DNA from: Akkermansia sp.
Lineage (GTDB): Bacteria; Verrucomicrobiota; Verrucomicrobiia; Verrucomicrobiales; Akkermansiaceae
NCBI GenBank assembly: GCA_017435505.1
Contig: JAFSEZ010000004.1
Coordinates: 1-64,000 of the forward strand
Length of the DNA stretch: 64,000 nucleotides
Direction: 5' to 3'
Every line of letters starts with the position of its first letter. Position 1 is the first letter of the stretch. The translations under genes were made by a program, and so were the position numbers. Below, in pieces: positions 58,989 through 64,000 of the stretch. The notes beneath the pieces were generated by a model that saw only the letters and a program-made list of their open reading frames with translations, was not told where the DNA came from and did no database searches.

Positions 58989-61487
58989 ATGCAAGAAACA
59001 CCCTACATATCCGGCTTTACTGCGGGTGAGCTCAGCCCTTGGCTGACTACTCGTTTCGATTTACAGGCATACCAGCGCGGAGCGCAACGTATTGAAAATT
59101 TTTGGGTGCAACCCTACGGCGGTCTGCAAAGGCGCAACGGCACGGAGTATGTGGACGAAGTGATGCCTTTGCTGGGGGCAGATGTTCGGCTTGTGCCTTT
59201 TGTCTTTTCTGAAAGCGAGGCATTGATGCTGCTTTTTTACCCGGGTGGCATGAACGTATACCGAGATGGTGAGCGACTCCGAAAAGACGGGCAAACCTAT
59301 GCACCCAGTATGCCTTGGATAACGGCAGATATGCTCAATACTCTCCGAGTTGTTCAGGTGAATGATGTTGTTTATGTCACATGCGCGCAGCTAGCTCCCA
59401 TCAAGCTGATGCGATACGCAGATGATGATTGGCGATGGGAATACATGGACATGACCCCCTATCCGCGAGAAACATACGTGGCACAGGCGCACGGAATGCA
59501 AGTGCTGATGGAACAGGAGGGGCGGTACGCCCTGTTGAAAACAGAGGCGGGTGCACCTGAATTTACAGAGTCCATGGTCGGAAATGAATATGTGCTGGCG
59601 GAATCTCAAATTCCCTCTCAAACACTCTTCATGAACGAAAAGTTTACCGTTACGCCTGTTTCTTTGCCGGATTTGAGCAAAAATGCCGTAGAGCCCAACG
59701 CTGTATACCAAGTCAAAAATGCCTCTACCGGGCTGTATGATTACTACACGTGCATCCGTGCATACGAGCCCGACTCGTACAATGGTAGTAATTCCCCTGC
59801 GGATTATCCCAACTATTTTATTGCCGGAGTGATGCGTTTGGATGAGTCGGGTTTGCCGTACGAGGTGAATGGCGATTGGGAACTCAAAACACATGGGGAG
59901 TGGAACGGGCTGTGGGAATTGTGGCGCAGTTACGATACGACCGATGTGGAGCCTGATTTTAAGTGCTGGAGTTGGACTCGTATCAAAACATTCGGTCAAA
60001 ATGAGTATTCCGAACGACAAAACTGGGCTTTATCCGGCTCGGAAGACACACCTTGTCGCATGGTGCTCGTGTGCAAGTCTTCGTCTTCGTCACAAATGGG
60101 AGCTTATATGTATTTTCGCATTCTTGGGGCGAATCGAGAGTACAAAATGCGTATTGTGCGCTTTGATTCGCCACGCAGGGTTCGAGCCCAGGTGCTCACC
60201 ACCCACTTGGGGCCTAGTAAGAGTTTTTACACGCGGCGTTGGAGCTTCGGCGCATTTGGTTCGCGCAATGGCTTTCCTCGCTTTGTGGCATTTTATCAAG
60301 GTCGCTTGTGGTTTGGCGGGACACAGGGACTGCCCACCACCTTGTTTGCCAGTAGCGTCAATGATTACGAGAACTTTCAGGTGGATTCATCAGACGATTC
60401 GGCATTGCACCTCACCTTAGCCTGCGATGACCAAAGCAGTATTTGCTGGATTTGTGCCTCACGTAGTTTGCTGTTGGGGACAACGGAAGGTGAATGGGTG
60501 CTGAGTTCTCCGGAGGGACAGGCTATTACTGCATCCAATGCGGCATTTACCCGCCAATCTTCAGTAGGAAGTGAGGATGCACCCGCCATCGGCATGGAAA
60601 ATACAGTATTCTTCATCCAACGTGGTGGGCGGCGCTTGCGCGAAATTTCCTACAAGTTGGAGGCAGATGGCTATACCTCTACCGATGTAAGCCTGCTGGC
60701 AGAGCATTTGTTTGCTGCCGGTGTGAAAGAATGGATGGTGCAGCGGGGCACTACTCCGCGCCTGTGGGTGCTGATGAATGATGGAAGTTTTGCGGTGCTC
60801 ACGACCAATGTCGAACAGCAGGTGACAGCCTGGCAGCGTGTGTCCGTCCCCGGACGCAAAGGTGTGCGCATGGCTTCTCTTGTGCAGCCTGATTCGCATG
60901 ATGATGAGGTGTGGCTCGTGTTGCAGAACAAAGCTAACGGCAGCTTATCTGTTGAGCGCATTCGTGATGTGTCCGACGCTCCATGCGTGGATAGTTGTAT
61001 TAAGGTTCCCGTTTACAGGCCGGATGTCGTTTATCCGGGGGCTCATTTGCAAGGGGTAACGTGCCTTGTTTATCCGGATGGGAAAATAGAGGAGGCGGTG
61101 GAATCCGTGTGCGATGAAACGGGCGCTTGCTCCATACCCGGAGCCGTGCCGGGCGAGTCTTACTGTGTAGGAGCTGCTTTTGATTCGTTGCTGCAAACAA
61201 TGCCGTTGGAAAGTGAACTCAGTTTTAATTCAGTGCGCCAAATCGGACGCGTGAAATTGAGGTTGCTCCAAAGCGATCCTCATTTCTCTTATCGCGCAGA
61301 CCATTCCGATCGGTGGGAAACCTATGACCCGGAGCGCGAACTCTTTAGCTATCCCTATACGGGTGCCATTCACCTATCTCACATTCCGTCACCGGGAGAA
61401 GGCCAAGGCTTTTGCCTGCGTGTGCGCACGGCAAAAGAATTCCGGCTCCTCTCTCTCACGGCCGAGGTCGATTACCACGGGAAATAA
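58989..61487 (+). CDS. phage tail-like structural protein, isolated
   Basis: 832 residues. N-terminal ISGFTAGELSPW...RFDLQAYQRGAQRIENF is the hallmark of a family of phage tail/stabilisation proteins in podovirus-like prophages; later FYQGRLWFGGTQGLPTTLFAS and LLLGTTEGEWVLSS match the same family's beta-propeller-like body. No signal peptide. It is full-length and has no phage neighbours: bactofilin ends before it and a convergent nuclease follows 9 bases after. Codon use looks like the host's. It may be a domesticated or stand-alone phage-derived gene. Confidence 0.7.
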   Translation: MQETPYISGFTAGELSPWLTTRFDLQAYQRGAQRIENFWVQPYGGLQRRNGTEYVDEVMPLLGADVRLVPFVFSESEALMLLFYPGGMNVYRDGERLRKDGQTYAPSMPWITADMLNTLRVVQVNDVVYVTCAQLAPIKLMRYADDDWRWEYMDMTPYPRETYVAQAHGMQVLMEQEGRYALLKTEAGAPEFTESMVGNEYVLAESQIPSQTLFMNEKFTVTPVSLPDLSKNAVEPNAVYQVKNASTGLYDYYTCIRAYEPDSYNGSNSPADYPNYFIAGVMRLDESGLPYEVNGDWELKTHGEWNGLWELWRSYDTTDVEPDFKCWSWTRIKTFGQNEYSERQNWALSGSEDTPCRMVLVCKSSSSSQMGAYMYFRILGANREYKMRIVRFDSPRRVRAQVLTTHLGPSKSFYTRRWSFGAFGSRNGFPRFVAFYQGRLWFGGTQGLPTTLFASSVNDYENFQVDSSDDSALHLTLACDDQSSICWICASRSLLLGTTEGEWVLSSPEGQAITASNAAFTRQSSVGSEDAPAIGMENTVFFIQRGGRRLREISYKLEADGYTSTDVSLLAEHLFAAGVKEWMVQRGTTPRLWVLMNDGSFAVLTTNVEQQVTAWQRVSVPGRKGVRMASLVQPDSHDDEVWLVLQNKANGSLSVERIRDVSDAPCVDSCIKVPVYRPDVVYPGAHLQGVTCLVYPDGKIEEAVESVCDETGACSIPGAVPGESYCVGAAFDSLLQTMPLESELSFNSVRQIGRVKLRLLQSDPHFSYRADHSDRWETYDPERELFSYPYTGAIHLSHIPSPGEGQGFCLRVRTAKEFRLLSLTAEVDYHGK

Positions 61488-61496
61488 GCATGTAGC

Positions 61497-62864
61497 TTAA
61501 AGAAGATTGCACACTTGCCCCGGTTGGGGAACCAAAATGTTGCTATCGGGCAGTTTTTCTTCTAATGCGGAGCGCATGCTTTCCTCTGCTTCGGGGTCAC
61601 CGTGTACGAGTACTACGGTGCGGGGCGAGAGTTTGCATGCGTAATCTATAAGCGCATTGCGAGAGGCGTGCCCGGAGAAGTCAAAACTCTCAATTCGGCA
61701 GTTGACTGGATAGGCTTGGCCTCCATTGGGCTTCAGGTGTACCACTTGCCCATGCGGCGTTGCCTTAATTCTCCCGGCGGGGGAGTCGGGATCACTGTAG
61801 CCGACAAAGAGGATGGCATCCTTGGCGCGGGGCAGGACTTGCTTGGCAAGGTTGTAGGAGACGGTGTGTTCGCTCATCATGCCGCTGGAGACCAAGTAGA
61901 TATTGCCGGGAGAAGCTACGAGCGGGGCTTTCCCTTGTTTTGGCAGTCCGTGGGTTTCGATATGCTCTTGCAAACGGTAGCCCGGAACCAGTCTCGGTGT
62001 GCAGTCGGAAAGTTTATCGTAAATCTGTGTGATTTTGGAGCTCAGTCCACCAAAGTAGATGGGTACGTCCGGGATGAGCCCTTGCTCTTTGAAGCGGCCT
62101 AATTCCAACAGCAAACCCTGACTTTTGCCGAGAGCAAACACGGGGATGAGCACGGTGCCGTTGTTTTCCAATACCTCACGTATGGCAGAGGCGAAGCGCA
62201 TGAGCTCGCCCTCGCGGGTGTAGTCGGCCGGGCGCTCAGTGCAGCCATGTGTGCATTCCATGATAAGAACGTCGATGCCTTTTTCGGGCACTTCTGCACC
62301 GGGGATGATGCTTTGCGGTTCGAATTGCAAGTCACCAGTATAAAGAATAGTTGTCCCGTCTTCGGCCTCCAGTTCTACACAGCAGGAACCCAGGATATGC
62401 CCCGCATCATGCAGCGTGGCCAAGATGCTGCCGCTACGTCCCGTGCGGAATGGTTCACCATAAGGACGCGTAATCCATGAGTGTGCTGCGCGTTCTAGCT
62501 CGCCGTGCGTGAAAAAGGGGTATTCAAATATGCCTTCTTGTAAGTGCTTGGCCGTCATCACATTGACTGAGTTGTGCAGCATGGCGGCTCCTACCTCAGC
62601 CGTGCCGTGTGTCATGATTACCTCTGCACCCGGATACTCATCTTGGAATACAGGCAGGGTGCCAATATGGTCCAAGTGAGCGTGGGTGATGAAGATGGTA
62701 TCCGGATCAGCAGCGCCAATCAGCGCAAAATCCGGTTTGGCTGCGTTGCCCTCCTTCTTGGGGTGCATCCCGGAATCCAGCACGATGCGGGAGCCGTGCA
62801 TGTCCAAGATGTAGCAGTTGGAGCCGATTTCGCAAGCTCCGGATATGTTGGTAAAGGTAATCAT
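61497..62864 (-). CDS. MBL-fold / beta-CASP RNA metallo-hydrolase
   Basis: 455 residues. Metallo-beta-lactamase core with THAHLDHIG (HxHxDH), LHDAGHILGSC and YTGDL, followed by the beta-CASP domain, then FDFSGHASRNALIDY and LVHGDPEAEESMR. Relatives are archaeal CPSF-like and bacterial RNase J-distant nucleases that cut RNA. Start 62864 leaves a 19-base gap after the prenyl synthase; the longer frame overlaps it. Part of an apparent asd-ispA-nuclease unit. Confidence 0.9.
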   Translation of the reverse strand: MITFTNISGACEIGSNCYILDMHGSRIVLDSGMHPKKEGNAAKPDFALIGAADPDTIFITHAHLDHIGTLPVFQDEYPGAEVIMTHGTAEVGAAMLHNSVNVMTAKHLQEGIFEYPFFTHGELERAAHSWITRPYGEPFRTGRSGSILATLHDAGHILGSCCVELEAEDGTTILYTGDLQFEPQSIIPGAEVPEKGIDVLIMECTHGCTERPADYTREGELMRFASAIREVLENNGTVLIPVFALGKSQGLLLELGRFKEQGLIPDVPIYFGGLSSKITQIYDKLSDCTPRLVPGYRLQEHIETHGLPKQGKAPLVASPGNIYLVSSGMMSEHTVSYNLAKQVLPRAKDAILFVGYSDPDSPAGRIKATPHGQVVHLKPNGGQAYPVNCRIESFDFSGHASRNALIDYACKLSPRTVVLVHGDPEAEESMRSALEEKLPDSNILVPQPGQVCNLL

Positions 62865-62883
62865 AATTGCGTGCCGGCCACCA

Positions 62884-63768
62884 TCAATAGTCGCGCTTGA
62901 GCAGGTAATCGTTGATGGCAAGCAGGTTTTCCCGGCGCTTGTCGGAGAATACATCCAGCGCAGCACGGGCAGATGCCGTCAGCTCTCGCGCTTCCGCGCG
63001 GGCTTCTTCAATACCCACGAGCGCGGGGTATGTGGCCTTTTGCTCGCGGGCATCTTTGCCGATGCTCTTGCCCAGCACCTCCGGGGTGGAGGTGATGTCC
63101 AAAATATCATCAATAATCTGGAAAGCCAAGCCCAAGCATTTACCATAGGCGGTGAGGGCATCCAGCTGTTCTTGGGTGCACCCCGCAGCCATACCGCCCA
63201 ATCGCAGGGAGGTGGTGATGAGGGCGGTGGTCTTTCCATTGTGGATGGCTCGCAGGTCTTCTGCGGTAAGTTGGCGTCCCTCGCCTTCCAAATCCAGCAC
63301 CTGTCCGCCCACCAAGTTGAGACTCCCCGTCTGGTAGGCCAACTCTGCCACGTAATCGCGCACGTTGTAGCGGTCGTTTTCCGGCACACTGGCCAGCATG
63401 GCAAAGGCCTCGGTGAGCAGTGCATCTCCGGCCAACACGGCTATACCCTCACCAAAGACCTTGTGGTTGGTGGGGCGGCCGCGGCGCAGCTCATCGTCAT
63501 CCATGCAGGGCAGGTCATCATGAATCAACGTGTAGGTGTGCAGTGCTTCCAATGCGCAAGCGGCGTTGAGTGCCACTTCCTCACTGCCTCCGCAGGCTTT
63601 GGCTGCTTCCAGGCAAAGCAGAGGGCGTATGCGCTTACCACCGGCAAAGATGCTGTAGCGCATAGATTTGTGCAGCGTGGTGGGCGGCACATCTTCTGCG
63701 GGCAACAGTTCGTTGAGTCGTTCTTCTACCTTGGCAGCTGATTCTTTGATAAGTGTTTTGATATCCAT
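62884..63768 (-). CDS. polyprenyl synthetase (farnesyl/geranylgeranyl diphosphate synthase)
   Basis: 294 residues. First Asp-rich motif DDLPCMDDD (DDx4D with a GGKRIRP entry) and second DDILD, typical IspA-like. The 4-residue insert in the first motif marks bacterial farnesyl/geranylgeranyl synthases. Makes C15 or C20 diphosphates used for undecaprenyl phosphate, quinones and perhaps for the squalene-synthase-like enzyme at 6367. The start at 63768 follows the asd stop by about 31 bases. Confidence 0.9.
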   Translation of the reverse strand: MDIKTLIKESAAKVEERLNELLPAEDVPPTTLHKSMRYSIFAGGKRIRPLLCLEAAKACGGSEEVALNAACALEALHTYTLIHDDLPCMDDDELRRGRPTNHKVFGEGIAVLAGDALLTEAFAMLASVPENDRYNVRDYVAELAYQTGSLNLVGGQVLDLEGEGRQLTAEDLRAIHNGKTTALITTSLRLGGMAAGCTQEQLDALTAYGKCLGLAFQIIDDILDITSTPEVLGKSIGKDAREQKATYPALVGIEEARAEARELTASARAALDVFSDKRRENLLAINDYLLKRDY

Positions 63769-63799
63769 GGATGAAAAGGGTAGTTGGGGGGGGATAAGT

Positions 63800-64000
63800 T
63801 TAGCGGTTGACGAGAAGTTCTGCAATTTGCACCGCATTGAGTGCGGCACCCTTGCGTACTTGGTCACCTACGACCCAGAGATTCAGGGCATTGTCGATGG
63901 CGATATCCTTGCGGATGCGGCCCACGTAGCAGGTGTCTCCGTTGGTGGAATCCAAGGGGGTGGGCCACACGCCGGCGGCGGGGTCATCCATCAGCGCGAC
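63800..64000 (-). CDS. asd: aspartate-semialdehyde dehydrogenase, C-terminus only (cut by window edge)
   Basis: 66 codons in frame to the window edge. The final residues NLWVVGDQVRKGAALNAVQIAELL match the Asd C-terminus, and DSTNGDTCYVGRIRKD the strand before it. The N-terminal part with the NADP-binding and Cys active site lies beyond base 64000. Reduces aspartyl phosphate toward lysine, threonine, methionine and diaminopimelate. Confidence 0.88.
   Translation of the reverse strand, partial: VALMDDPAAGVWPTPLDSTNGDTCYVGRIRKDIAIDNALNLWVVGDQVRKGAALNAVQIAELLVNR

Noticed and set aside
58989-61487. A prophage
   Set aside because: Only one phage-like gene; no integrase, terminase, capsid, lysis genes or attachment repeats around it.
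1-64000. CRISPR arrays, rRNA or tRNA genes
   Set aside because: No regularly spaced repeats, and no cloverleaf or rRNA-like sequences seen in the intergenic gaps.

Overview
The window is a 64 kb piece of bacterial chromosome, moderately GC-rich and densely coding on both strands. No rRNA, tRNA, CRISPR array or complete prophage was seen. The gene set suggests a Gram-negative member of the Verrucomicrobiota close to the mucin-degrading Akkermansia group. The support is a cluster of three pseudopilins like those of Verrucomicrobia, two DUF6268-like outer-membrane barrels, bactofilin, several lipoproteins, and enzymes for three mucin sugars: sialic acid (nanA and an AGE-type epimerase), N-acetylglucosamine (nagB) and fucose (fucO). 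This taxonomic placement is inference.

Layout. 0-9.5 kb: end of a polysaccharide deacetylase, small envelope proteins, thioesterase, aminotransferase, SurA-like chaperone, flavodoxin-fold reductase, lipoprotein, squalene/phytoene synthase-like enzyme, signal peptidase I and UppP. 9.6-16.8 kb: three pseudopilins, lipoate ligase, a NUDIX protein fused to a degenerate PPK2-like domain, malic enzyme and two TM-anchored paralogues. 16.9-29.5 kb: a secreted transglutaminase-like/thioredoxin-like pair, pyrophosphatase, an AT-rich membrane protein, RsfS, FtsH, MutL, ROK kinase and an RsmB-like methyltransferase. 30.2-31.8 kb: a decayed insertion sequence with inverted repeats and a probable target duplication. 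32-43 kb: NAD synthase, RppH-like NUDIX, TrmO, serine hydrolase, cell-wall amidase, RuvB, metallophosphoesterase, Sel1 protein and HemW. 43-50 kb: NagB and FucO (divergent), CoaD, L,D-transpeptidase, TerC, Mrp and an AEC transporter. 50.4-55.9 kb: a five-gene minus-strand sialic-acid/glycolysis operon. 56-64 kb: second barrel, PyrH, Frr, bactofilin, an isolated phage-tail-like protein, a beta-CASP nuclease, a prenyl synthase and the end of asd.

Three themes stand out. (1) The operon nanA-AGE-pfk2-dac-pfk1 contains a 6-phosphofructokinase paralogue with both catalytic/metal Asp residues changed to Asn, followed by a DD-carboxypeptidase homologue that has lost all three catalytic motifs. (2) Two further proteins carry apparently dead domains: NadE lacks the glutaminase Cys, and a NUDIX protein carries a PPK2-like domain without its P-loop Lys. 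(3) Many genes start only 6-13 bases after a good sigma70-like -10 box and have no Shine-Dalgarno sequence, so leaderless or near-leaderless transcription looks common here.
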